Under the pieces are notes generated by a model. That model was not told where the DNA came from and did not search any database. It was given only the letters and a program-made list of their open reading frames with translations. The position numbers and the translations under genes were made by a program. Shown piece by piece: positions 1 through 7,527 of a DNA stretch of 64,000 nt. Source of the DNA: an uncultured Parabacteroides sp. (lineage in GTDB: Bacteria; Bacteroidota; Bacteroidia; Bacteroidales; Tannerellaceae); the NCBI GenBank assembly GCA_910577325.1, contig CAJTMR010000009.1, positions 1 to 64,000 of the forward strand, in the 5' to 3' direction. How positions within the stretch are numbered: the first letter of the stretch is position 1; each line of letters opens with the position of its first letter.

Positions 1-59
1 TGAATCGGAAGAAGAAAAATCACACACCGCTCCGCTATGCTGCACGAAAACGCTCTGTT

Positions 60-665
60 TCATTCCGTCAAAAACTGTTTTATAAAACGGTCAAGCGTAT
101 TTCTATCAACTTTACATAATTTAGAAATTTTACGCTTAGAAACTTTTGCCTTTAAAAGTTCATGAATAAGATTTTCTTTTCCATGAAGTTTATATTTTTC
201 TACAGAACTTTTTCTTCCCTTTGGTCGTCCCAATGTCACACCTTCAGCTTTTTTTCTTGCCAAAGCCTCCTTCGTGCGCTGGCTAATAAGATTACGTTCA
301 ATCTCAGCAGATAGTCCAAAAGCAAAAGCAAGAACCTTACTTTGGATATCATCACCAAGACGATAGTTGTCTTTTATAGTCCACACACGACATTCTTTGG
401 TCATACAAATATTTAATATCTCCATAATCATGAATAGATTTCTTCCCAATCGTGATAATTCTGCACAGATAATGAGATCATCTTTCTGAATCTGTAGTAA
501 AAGCCTACCCAATTCACGTTTATTGTATGATTTCATACCACTAATGGTTTCCTCAATCCAACCATCAATTACAAGTTTATAACGTTCACAGAAATTATTA
601 ATTTCAAAACGCTGATTCTCTACTGTCTGCTTATCGCTGCTTACTCTAATGTATCCGTAAATCAT
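60..665 (-). CDS. serine recombinase (resolvase/invertase family)
   Basis: The 201-residue product is the size of Hin/Gin/Mpi-type small serine recombinases. The N-terminal catalytic domain begins YIRVSSDKQ with the nucleophile Ser at residue 9; the SRLGRN box and the LSAEIERNLISQRTKEAL helix are typical, and the C-terminal part after GRPKGRKSS is the helix-turn-helix DNA-binding domain. Such enzymes resolve cointegrates or invert promoter segments; which one applies cannot be told from sequence. It lies downstream of the mobilization genes on the same strand, separated by an AT-rich gap of about 140 nt. Family assignment is secure; role is inference. Confidence 0.93.
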   Translation of the reverse strand: MIYGYIRVSSDKQTVENQRFEINNFCERYKLVIDGWIEETISGMKSYNKRELGRLLLQIQKDDLIICAELSRLGRNLFMIMEILNICMTKECRVWTIKDNYRLGDDIQSKVLAFAFGLSAEIERNLISQRTKEALARKKAEGVTLGRPKGRKSSVEKYKLHGKENLIHELLKAKVSKRKISKLCKVDRNTLDRFIKQFLTE

Positions 666-803
666 AATTTTATTTTTTATTATTTATACTTTATAGAATA
701 TCCCATAATAACAAGAAAAATCCTTTTAGCCATATTCTATAAGAATATAAAAGAATAAATCCTTAATAAGCAGTATTTTTTATATGCAACAAATGCTATT
801 TCT

Positions 804-1442
804 TTATTTTGAGTTTCTCCATTTTTTTAATATAAGTTCAGATTGTTCCTTTACAGCCCGATACATCGAATAATACGCAAAGCTTTCTTCCTTATACTTC
901 ATACTGCTAACAGAAGCAGTAATAGCCCATGTAACAATAGCGACAATAAAGACCACAACATACTGGAGTTTTATATGATGCCCACGTATAAACATCCCAT
1001 TGATATTGGGTGGAATAACCGTTACTGGATTTTTCAACTCATTGATTTTGGCAAATATCTCATCCTGCCGTTTTAATATGCTTTCGGTATTTGCTTCAAT
1101 AGTCATACGATTAAGATTATAATCGCAAACGTGCCGATAAAGATATTCAAGAAATTTGGACTTCTGCTTGAATAATTCAATAAGCTTCGGAAACCATAGC
1201 GAGAACGGCAATGTGTCCGATTGTTGCTTCCAGATATGCTTCTTCACCACTGATAACGCATCGTTCCAACAAGTACAGAAACTTTTGGCGACTCCATTAT
1301 AAATGGTCTTTTCGTCAAAATCTATTTTTACAGACTGATCTGGTTTGGGAATTGTAGTATTCTGTTTTTCAATACACTCTTTTAGCTCGTTGATACTTTG
1401 GCGCAAATTTGCAAGATTTGCAGCTACTACATCTTCTTTCAT
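804..1442 (-). CDS. mobilization-associated protein with one membrane segment
   Basis: I do not recognise the family of this 212-residue protein. The first 40 residues look like a coiled coil, and near the C-terminus (about residues 160-180) there is one hydrophobic segment (VVVFIVAIVTWAITASV), followed by a basic tail. Its start codon overlaps the relaxase stop as TAATG, so it is translationally coupled to the relaxase and probably works in mobilization, perhaps anchoring the relaxosome at the membrane. That role is inference from position and topology only. Confidence 0.7.
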   Translation of the reverse strand: MKEDVVAANLANLRQSINELKECIEKQNTTIPKPDQSVKIDFDEKTIYNGVAKSFCTCWNDALSVVKKHIWKQQSDTLPFSLWFPKLIELFKQKSKFLEYLYRHVCDYNLNRMTIEANTESILKRQDEIFAKINELKNPVTVIPPNINGMFIRGHHIKLQYVVVFIVAIVTWAITASVSSMKYKEESFAYYSMYRAVKEQSELILKKWRNSK

Positions 1443-2341
1443 TATCTTCTACGTTTTGAGGGTTTATAAAAAGGTTCGGTTCTTTGGTTATCCTTGTCTT
1501 TGTCGTCTCGCCATCCCAGTTCATTACTTGCTCCTCCACCTCCACTGGGAGTTATGGCTTGATGAGGTTGAACAACCAGTTCCGCTGCCACATTACCCAA
1601 TGTAGCACAAAGGCTATTAAAACTCAAATCACGGTCAAGTTTAGAACCGGCTATACTATAGTCATTTTGACAGAATGATATGCCATGAATTTTATCAGAG
1701 TTATCTATACGATTAAAGCGTATATCTATACCCTGACCTTTGAGAATGCCAAGAAAATCATTCCATGAGCGAGATACAGCCAGTGCATCAAGAGTTGCAG
1801 AACGTAGATTATACTTCCGTAATTGATAAGGACGCAAACGACTCTTGTTTCTGGCTTTACTATTCTTAGGAGCAAAATACAGTCCATATTCTTTCGTCAA
1901 AGCCCGACATACCTTAGTATTACGTATTCTTTCATTACTATCAGAAATGAGATTGCCTTCATTGTCTATCCGATTGAACACCAAATGACAATGAGGATGT
2001 TTCGTGTCGTGATGTCGGGCTATGATATATTGAGTGTTACGAATACCCATTTGTTCCATCCATTTCTTGGCAATCTCTACCATCAGCGCATCTCCTTCTT
2101 CGTTATCAGGGAAACGGCTAATGTCCTGCGAAGAAAAAGCAAGTGATACGTGTTTCACCGGACTTTTTACTTTCGGACGCATGGACGCTTGTATCTGAAA
2201 AGAATCAGCTATGGTTTTATTGTTGATGGCACAGACACCTTCGTGTGCTAAAAGTATGGCACACTTCTTTTTGTTCTTTTGGTCATTGGCGTAATTCACT
2301 ATTCCTCCGAAATCTGTTCTTGTTTTAATCTTTGCTATCAT
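1442..2341 (-). CDS. relaxase / mobilization nuclease (MOBP-like)
   Basis: This is the DNA-strand-transferase that nicks oriT and leads transfer of the element. The 299-residue protein starts MIAKIKTRTDFGGIVNYAND, the N-terminal signature of Bacteroides relaxases, and carries the metal-binding three-His motif in ARHHDTKHPHCHLVFNRID (around residues 108-126). The candidate catalytic Tyr is in the N-terminal region (Tyr17). It overlaps MobC by 17 nt upstream and the next gene by one base downstream, so the three form one operon. The C-terminal third is basic and low in complexity. There is no type IV coupling protein in the window, so transfer would need a helper conjugative element. Confidence 0.9.
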   Translation of the reverse strand: MIAKIKTRTDFGGIVNYANDQKNKKKCAILLAHEGVCAINNKTIADSFQIQASMRPKVKSPVKHVSLAFSSQDISRFPDNEEGDALMVEIAKKWMEQMGIRNTQYIIARHHDTKHPHCHLVFNRIDNEGNLISDSNERIRNTKVCRALTKEYGLYFAPKNSKARNKSRLRPYQLRKYNLRSATLDALAVSRSWNDFLGILKGQGIDIRFNRIDNSDKIHGISFCQNDYSIAGSKLDRDLSFNSLCATLGNVAAELVVQPHQAITPSGGGGASNELGWRDDKDKDNQRTEPFYKPSKRRR

Positions 2342-2711
2342 GACTATTGTTCTTTACTTGGTTGATAATTCTACCGACTTCTGATATGATTGAAAAGCAT
2401 TGTTGTCTGACTGCTTCCAAACCATAAGTGTGCATCTGATGGGCTATCTGATTGACATTGTTGGCGATGCCGGAAAGGTCACGGATTGCCGATGCTATTT
2501 CCGGACTGATACGCTGACAGACTTGACAATTCATTGCCGCCTGATGGCAAAATTCATTGACAGACAATCCGGCCTGCTCCGCTTTGGATTGGATATAAAT
2601 GTAGTCGTTCTCAGTAAACATTACCCGAAAACATTTGGTACGTTTCTGATAGTTCGCCAACTTAGGGCGACCGCCAAGTTTCTTCTCCTTCATATTTATC
2701 TTAACTTTCAA
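2325..2711 (-). CDS. MobC-like relaxosome accessory protein
   Basis: The 128-residue protein has a basic N-terminus (KKLGGRPKL), a ribbon-helix-helix-like segment (RVMFTENDYIYIQSKAEQAGL) and the C-terminal bacterial mobilization MobC-type region (LSGIANNVNQIAHQMHTYG). Proteins of this type bind oriT beside the relaxase and help strand separation. It is the first gene of the mob operon, directly downstream of a candidate oriT, and overlaps the relaxase by 17 nt. A second Met at residue 7 (MKEKKLGG) could be the true start. Confidence 0.88.
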   Translation of the reverse strand: MKVKINMKEKKLGGRPKLANYQKRTKCFRVMFTENDYIYIQSKAEQAGLSVNEFCHQAAMNCQVCQRISPEIASAIRDLSGIANNVNQIAHQMHTYGLEAVRQQCFSIISEVGRIINQVKNNSHDSKD

Positions 2712-2723
2712 TGTTCATGAATT

Positions 2724-2805
2724 GATTTTTTGAGAGTGGCTGTTCCATCCGCTTGCCGCATAGGTTTTAGTGACACTAAAACACAAACTTGCCACTCAAA
2801 AAATC
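2724..2805. other. candidate oriT: nested inverted repeats upstream of mobC
   Basis: The gap between the DUF3987 gene and mobC holds an outer inverted repeat, 2724-2740 against 2791-2805 (arms GCCACTCAAAAAATC, with a 2-nt bulge), and inside it a 19-bp palindrome centred on GTGACAC (2764-2782). Origins of transfer of Bacteroides mobilizable elements lie just upstream of the mob genes and contain such repeats, which suggests oriT. The right arm overlaps the stop codon of the upstream gene, so part of the structure could instead be a terminator. Confidence 0.5.
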
Positions 2806-4604
2806 TTCCTATATTTCCCCTGCTCTATTCGGCATAGCTTGCCATCTTTGATAAAGGCTTCTATCCACTTGTTTGCAGTACTTCCATTTTCACCCAAAGC
2901 TAAAACTGCCGCATCATAATCCTTCTTTGTGAAAGTATCGGGTAACATATTATAAAGGGTATTCCTTCGTGCATAAACGCCAGTCTCTTGCGAAGCGGTA
3001 TAGAATCGTTTGGACTGATTTCTTGATAAATTCTGATAAATGAATACGGCATGATAAAGTAAGGTTTCGCACATATTCATGGCTATAGAATAGTCATACT
3101 CATGGCAAACCAACCGCTCTGCCCCGTCAAGTAAGGAAGAATTACGATGTACATTCTCCAAATTCCGGACAGCGGTCAACACCATCATTATACGATAAGC
3201 AATCAGTCCCATCCGTCTGACTACTCCCTGCATCTTGTTATCCACTTCGTCACAACATTCCTCATTCACACGACTGAGATATTCAATAAACTGTTCCTGC
3301 AAATCAGAGGGAAGAGAAAAGGAATAATTACCCCGCCTCACAAATTCTTTATGCAGATGACAGAATTTATCTCCCAACAGTTTGAACATGGCATTCTTGG
3401 ATTGAGAAATGTCGCTTGTGGCAAACACATTTCTTATACCTCGTTTGAAGCGGATAATATAGAAACAAAAGCGACTCATCAATCCATTTTCCGCATCAGG
3501 TATCAATTTTCTTACTTGCTCTGGAGTTCCAGCCAAAGCTACCGAAACTCTCGGATTAGCTACTTCGCAATACTCCCTGTCCTTGCGCCGACTCAAACTT
3601 ACCAACTCATGGTGAAATGCCTTTCGTAACACATCGGAATAGTTACCATAGTCAGACTTCAAAGTCTGGCTTAATGTGTCTCCTTCCGATTCAAACAACA
3701 GCCCGATTCCGTCATTATCCCCCAATATCTTCAAGAAAGAACTTGCGCTACTATTGGCAGGAATGACGAGCATACGCATGGGCGGTTCTGTTGGCATAGT
3801 CATTTCATCAGTTTTCTTACCTTTGATATAAGCGCTCATCGCTTCTTTGTATTCCTGCTCTAATCGTTTGGAAAGTTCATGCAAATTACGATTGATGGGA
3901 GCTACCAATTCCCGGCATAAGGTCAATGCTCCTTTTCCCATACCTGCATCTGCCACAACGAACAGATAGAGATTCAGATAAACAATGCGCTCATCGTAAA
4001 CACCACAAACATTATGAAAGCAGACCGACAAACACACAATAGCCCCAATCAGTATCGTATCACGGTCATCTACTGAAATGGAATTATTGACAACCTCATT
4101 TAGAAAAGGAGGAAGATGCTCAAACACACATTCAGGAAATACAGGAAGTTCTTCTTCTGATTTTATCCATTTACCCGTTTTACCATTTTGGATATTTGGT
4201 AAAATGGATAAATGCTCTTTACTGAACGGAGCCAATGGGATTCCGGCTTGATTTGCCAAATGGAAGAAAGAACGGATAGTAATGCCTTGCCCTTTAGAGT
4301 GCAGGCAATGCGTATATTGTTGATCCGTTTCTTCCCTTTGATAGATAGGGTAAAACCTGCTGATACGGTGATAATACTCCCGTCCATTCTCTCCCAATCC
4401 ATCCACAAGCGCAAAGCCCAACTCCACCCAATCTTTATAATTAGGGGCTATATCAATGGAACGTTGTTCTATCTCCCGAACAACACTTTCCACATCTTCC
4501 TCCACCTTATTATATATAGGGACAATACTTGGTGTATGTGCCTGTTGTATTTCAGAAGGGACATTCTCCCAATCTTGGGCGGAAAATATTTTCTTCGACA
4601 TCAT
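2796..4604 (-). CDS. DUF3987-family replication helicase/ATPase of the mobilizable element
   Basis: About 602 residues from the double ATG at 4599-4604 (MMSKKIFSAQDWE); upstream Met codons are possible but would extend into the primase gene further. The N-terminal 130 residues form a PriCT-like primase C-terminal helical region (DWVELGFALVDGLGENGREYYHRISRFYP), followed by a RecA-like ATPase with Walker A DAGMGKGAL near residue 218 and the DUF3987 core. In many Bacteroides elements this region is fused to the VirE-N/BT4734 primase domain; here the two are separate, overlapping genes (about 53 nt). The likely role is replication of the excised circle. The C-terminus looks like a small winged helix (YDAAVLALGENGSTANKWIEAFIKDGKLCR). 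Confidence 0.85.
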   Translation of the reverse strand: MMSKKIFSAQDWENVPSEIQQAHTPSIVPIYNKVEEDVESVVREIEQRSIDIAPNYKDWVELGFALVDGLGENGREYYHRISRFYPIYQREETDQQYTHCLHSKGQGITIRSFFHLANQAGIPLAPFSKEHLSILPNIQNGKTGKWIKSEEELPVFPECVFEHLPPFLNEVVNNSISVDDRDTILIGAIVCLSVCFHNVCGVYDERIVYLNLYLFVVADAGMGKGALTLCRELVAPINRNLHELSKRLEQEYKEAMSAYIKGKKTDEMTMPTEPPMRMLVIPANSSASSFLKILGDNDGIGLLFESEGDTLSQTLKSDYGNYSDVLRKAFHHELVSLSRRKDREYCEVANPRVSVALAGTPEQVRKLIPDAENGLMSRFCFYIIRFKRGIRNVFATSDISQSKNAMFKLLGDKFCHLHKEFVRRGNYSFSLPSDLQEQFIEYLSRVNEECCDEVDNKMQGVVRRMGLIAYRIMMVLTAVRNLENVHRNSSLLDGAERLVCHEYDYSIAMNMCETLLYHAVFIYQNLSRNQSKRFYTASQETGVYARRNTLYNMLPDTFTKKDYDAAVLALGENGSTANKWIEAFIKDGKLCRIEQGKYRKIF

Positions 4605-5151
4605 CTTTGTATTTATGGTTAATATATGCTTGTGGGTCGTAGGATAAGAAGCATGAACGAGCCACATCACTGCCGGACATATCCACTAATGGCAAACCTG
4701 TTGCTTTGATGCAGTTGGCAACAGCCTTAAAGTACCGGGAATGTTCCCAGCCTTTCAAGTCAACAGGTATTATCCACTTCAATCCATTACCAGATGGACT
4801 GACAAATAACAGTTCCGTATCAAAATACTCATGGTTGAGCAGTTGCTGTTTTAACTCCCCTATGTTATCCACATGATCGAAATCCAAACACATCAATCCT
4901 GAGTGCATAATCAGTTCCTTCTCATTACGCTTGCGAAATAATCCCGAAAAAGTACAATAGTCAAAATGAGTGGCTTTGTATCTTTTGGCTTCGGAAGAAG
5001 ATAGCATCAAACGCAGGGCTTCGGTTTGTGGTTGGGCATAATGCCCGATGATATAACGATACACATCCACAATACCTACCGCCCTTATCGGTTCGATGTT
5101 TTGAATGGGCTTGCGAAAGAATGAAAAACAATAGTCTGTCGTTTCCATCAT
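4552..5151 (-). CDS. BT4734/BF3469-type (VirE-N) primase domain protein
   Basis: This 199-residue protein matches the BT4734-like N-terminal domain, a branch of the archaeo-eukaryotic primase fold. Visible motifs are CLDFDH (metal-binding DxD), SPSGNGLKW (template/nucleotide loop) and the C-terminal DVARSCFLSYDP. It presumably primes replication or complementary-strand synthesis of the transferred element, together with the downstream DUF3987 ATPase that it overlaps. It overlaps the preceding HTH gene by 4 nt (ATGA), so the three genes are coupled. Confidence 0.87.
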   Translation of the reverse strand: MMETTDYCFSFFRKPIQNIEPIRAVGIVDVYRYIIGHYAQPQTEALRLMLSSSEAKRYKATHFDYCTFSGLFRKRNEKELIMHSGLMCLDFDHVDNIGELKQQLLNHEYFDTELLFVSPSGNGLKWIIPVDLKGWEHSRYFKAVANCIKATGLPLVDMSGSDVARSCFLSYDPQAYINHKYKDDVEENIFRPRLGECPF

Positions 5152-5501
5152 CTGATAATCTTTTTAGATTCGACAAATCGTCTGGCTTCTTCCATTAAGT
5201 CATCTTGTGTCTTATGTGATTTGTTCTTCAACCAATCATCAATCTCTGATTGCAGGAAAGCCAACGCTTTATTTATTTTATGTACGGGAATCTGTTTGGT
5301 TGATACCCATCCATAAACCGTTTGTTTGGCTGGATGTGATGGAAGATAAGCGCAAAGTTCGTCTATATCCATCCACTTAGGTGAGTTACTTGCCTGCTTA
5401 TGTTGCAAGGCATTTACTTTGGATTGCAGTACTTCTACGGACTCAATCAGGTAGGACAACGCATTCGGCATTTCCTCCAATGAATTTACTTTATAGGCCA
5501 T
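5148..5501 (-). CDS. helix-turn-helix (excisionase-like) protein
   Basis: A 117-residue protein with an N-terminal helical region (residues 8-38, predicted coiled coil) and a MerR/excisionase-type HTH (MDIDELCAYLPSHPAKQTVYGWVSTKQIP, then HKINKALAFLQSEIDDWL). HTH_17-type proteins at this place in Bacteroides mobilizable elements act as excision factors or regulators of replication genes. It is the first gene of the primase-helicase operon and has its own promoter with a TACTTTTG -7 box just upstream. Confidence 0.8.
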   Translation of the reverse strand: MAYKVNSLEEMPNALSYLIESVEVLQSKVNALQHKQASNSPKWMDIDELCAYLPSHPAKQTVYGWVSTKQIPVHKINKALAFLQSEIDDWLKNKSHKTQDDLMEEARRFVESKKIIR

Positions 5502-5528
5502 TTTTTCTTCGTATTAAAGTTTATGCCG

Positions 5529-5536
5529 CAAAAGTA
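5529..5536 (-). promoter_or_regulatory. -7 box of the HTH-primase-helicase operon
   Basis: On the minus strand the sequence TACTTTTG matches the Bacteroidetes -7 consensus TAnnTTTG and lies about 28 nt upstream of the HTH start codon at 5501. No clear TTTG -33 box was found at the ideal distance. Confidence 0.6.
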
Positions 5537-5814
5537 TAGGGATGCTTATAGGTGCTAAATAGGTGCTTGACCGCCACCAATCAACCGCTCATTTACCACT
5601 GACAGATTTAAGTTTCATTAATACGAGAATTTATTGGAAGACATAATAAAAGGGGAATAAACCACTATTGGGACTAACACATTCCTTATCGAAAGCTTCA
5701 ATCTACAAAATACCCCTCAAAAAGCCGATGCTTCATGAGGGGTAAACGGTGGTAAGTATATGATTGGTATTACATAAGTCATTGGTGCTCAATGGTGGAT
5801 AAAACCACCACAAC
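5537..5814. other. intergenic region with two hairpins, no gene
   Basis: The gap between the HTH gene and the integrase tail holds no convincing ORF. It has a hairpin with arms TACCCCTC/GAGGGGTA (5711-5718 with 5737-5744) and a smaller one with arms GGTGG/CCACC near 5794-5808, directly after the integrase stop on the minus strand. These probably act as terminators or integrase-binding structure. Confidence 0.5.
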
Positions 5815-6007
5815 CTATAAATCCAAATTCTCTATATGTAGTGTATTGGCGGCTTTCTCTTTTTGTTCGTTTACGATGTGCGTATAAATCTGCGTGGTTT
5901 TGACGTTAGTATGTCCCATCAAAGACTTGATAGTGTATATGTCAACGCCATTTTCCAGCAACAATGAAGCATAGCTATGACGGCCACAATGGAACAGAAC
6001 CCACCGA
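5815..6007 (-). pseudogene. C-terminal fragment of a tyrosine integrase
   Basis: On the minus strand the fragment starts abruptly at FHCGRHSYASLLLENG and runs through LMGHTNVKTTQIYTHIV to a normal C-terminus (HIENLDL). It therefore contains the HxxRH box, the late His and the nucleophilic Tyr of a tyrosine recombinase, but nothing of the N-terminal or core-binding domains. The reading frame upstream, to 6129, shows no integrase similarity. It is the right length, strand and domain portion to be the missing tail of the truncated integrase at 28753-29907, about 22.8 kb away. Confidence 0.8.
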
Positions 6008-6279
6008 GCACACGTCGGCAAACAAGTGACGATAAAACGTAACCCGTTTGAAATGAGCGGATTTTCATTCTTCTGCCAGATGCCGGAAACGCAACGGAGT
6101 GCGGAATATTGAGCCATTTCAGTTACCAAGCCGTTAGCCGTCAGTTACCGAAGCAAGGACAGGTAACGCACGGAAAATGAATTTGTTGTAAGTCCGTGCC
6201 GATTGCGCTGATACGCACCGTTCTGCAAATCAATGGACGCTTACTCATAAGTTAATTTTGTGACAAAAACAGTAAGCGT
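6008..6279. other. probable left end of the inserted CTnDOT-like element
   Basis: No gene. The region holds repeated GTTACC/GGTAAC half-sites (near 6123, 6144 and 6162-6167), which resemble recombinase arm or core sites, and the 11-mer GACAGGTAACG (6158-6168), which recurs inverted at 28744-28754. A promoter with -7 box TAATTTTG lies at 6253-6260, about 20 nt before the first integrase. The exact end of the element cannot be fixed by eye. Confidence 0.5.
6253..6260 (+). promoter_or_regulatory. -7 box of the tandem integrase operon
   Basis: TAATTTTG fits the Bacteroidetes TAnnTTTG consensus and precedes the integrase ATG at 6280 by 19 nt, so the leader would be very short. The same TAnnTTTG core is the integration-site core of CTnDOT-type elements, so this may also be an attachment-site half. 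Confidence 0.55.
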
Positions 6280-7509
6280 ATGAAAGTTGAAAAATTCAAG
6301 GTGCTGCTCTACCTGAAAAAGAGCGGAACGGACAAGTCGGGCAAAGCCCCGATAATGGGAAGGATAACGGTGAACCGTACGATGGCACAGTTCGGATGCA
6401 AGCTGTCGTGCAAGCCGGAGTTGTGGAACGCGAGGGAAAGCCGTCTGGACGGCAAGAGCCGCGAGGCGGTGGAGACCAACGCGAAACTGGACAAGTTGCT
6501 GCTTGCGGTTAATTCGGCGTTTGACACGTTGGTGGAACGTGGGCAGGACTTTGACGCAACGGCGGTCAAGGACTTGTTTCAGGGAAGCATGGACACGCAG
6601 ATGACATTGCTGAGAATGACCGACCGTATCCGCGAGGACTTGAAGTCGCGTATCGGCATCGACCGTGCCAAAGGAACCTATCCCGGCTATTACTACATGA
6701 GAAGGAGATTGGGCGAATTCATCGAGTGGCAGTTCAAGACGAAGGACATCGCTTTCGGGCAGCTTTCCGAACAGTTCATACACGACTATCAGAACTATGC
6801 CATGGACGTGAAAGGCTTGGCGGTGGACACCGTGCGCCACTATCTTGCTATCTTGAAAAAAGTCTGCCGCATCGCCTACAAGGAGGGGTATGCGGAAAGA
6901 TGCTTCTTTGCAAATTTCACCTTACCGCAAAAGACAGAGCGTACACCGAGGGCGTTGAGCCGTGAGGACTTCGAGAAGATACGCGATGTGGAGATACCCG
7001 CATGGCGTACCACGCACATCCTTGTGCGTGACCTCTTCCTGTTTGCCTGTTATACGGGGACCGCCTATGCAGATGCGGTGAGCGTGACAAGGGACAATCT
7101 GTACACCGATGACGAGGGATGCCTTTGGCTTAAATACCGCCGCAAGAAGAACGAGCTCCGGGCGAGCGTGAAACTGCTGCCGGAAGCACTCGCCCTGATT
7201 GAGAAGTACCATGATGACAACCGCCCGACGCTGTTCCCGATGGTATACCATCCGAACCTCCGCTGGCACATGAAATCCCTTGCCGTCCTTGCAGGGGTGA
7301 GCAGCACCTTGTGCTACCATCAGGCACGTCACTCGTTCGCCTCGCTGATTACGCTGGAAGCCGGAGTGCCGATTGAAACCATCAGCCGGATGCTGGGTCA
7401 TTCCAACATCCAGACCACACAGGTCTATGCCCGTGTCACTCCGAAAAAGCTGTTTGAGAACATGGACAGATACATCGAGGCGACCAAAGACTTGAAACTT
7501 ATCCTTTAA
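6280..7509 (+). CDS. tyrosine recombinase / integrase 1 (Bacteroidetes type)
   Basis: The 409-residue protein has the usual Bacteroidetes layout: an N-terminal arm-binding domain (FKVLLYLKKSGTDKSGKAPIMGRI), a SAM-like core-binding domain (about 110-210) and a catalytic domain. The HxxR box is His347-Arg350 (YHQARHSF), the late His is in LGHSNIQTTQVY and the nucleophile is Tyr383. The first Arg of the usual TGLR box is replaced (CYTGTAYAD), as is known for IntDOT-like enzymes. It is followed after 18 nt by a second recombinase, suggesting one operon. Codon use is GC-richer than the mobilizable element to the left. Confidence 0.93.
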   Translation: MKVEKFKVLLYLKKSGTDKSGKAPIMGRITVNRTMAQFGCKLSCKPELWNARESRLDGKSREAVETNAKLDKLLLAVNSAFDTLVERGQDFDATAVKDLFQGSMDTQMTLLRMTDRIREDLKSRIGIDRAKGTYPGYYYMRRRLGEFIEWQFKTKDIAFGQLSEQFIHDYQNYAMDVKGLAVDTVRHYLAILKKVCRIAYKEGYAERCFFANFTLPQKTERTPRALSREDFEKIRDVEIPAWRTTHILVRDLFLFACYTGTAYADAVSVTRDNLYTDDEGCLWLKYRRKKNELRASVKLLPEALALIEKYHDDNRPTLFPMVYHPNLRWHMKSLAVLAGVSSTLCYHQARHSFASLITLEAGVPIETISRMLGHSNIQTTQVYARVTPKKLFENMDRYIEATKDLKLIL

Positions 7510-7527
7510 TCCTAAAACATTACATCT

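Noticed and set aside
843..1076. 77-codon plus-strand frame inside the 804-1442 gene
   Set aside because: Antisense shadow with no domain.
6008..6129. The N-terminal extension of the 5815 integrase fragment
   Set aside because: The residues before FHCGRH show no integrase features and contain the repeat-rich element end, so I do not treat the frame as one protein.
6241..6840. 199-codon antisense frame over integrase 1
   Set aside because: Shadow of the integrase; composition is not protein-like.
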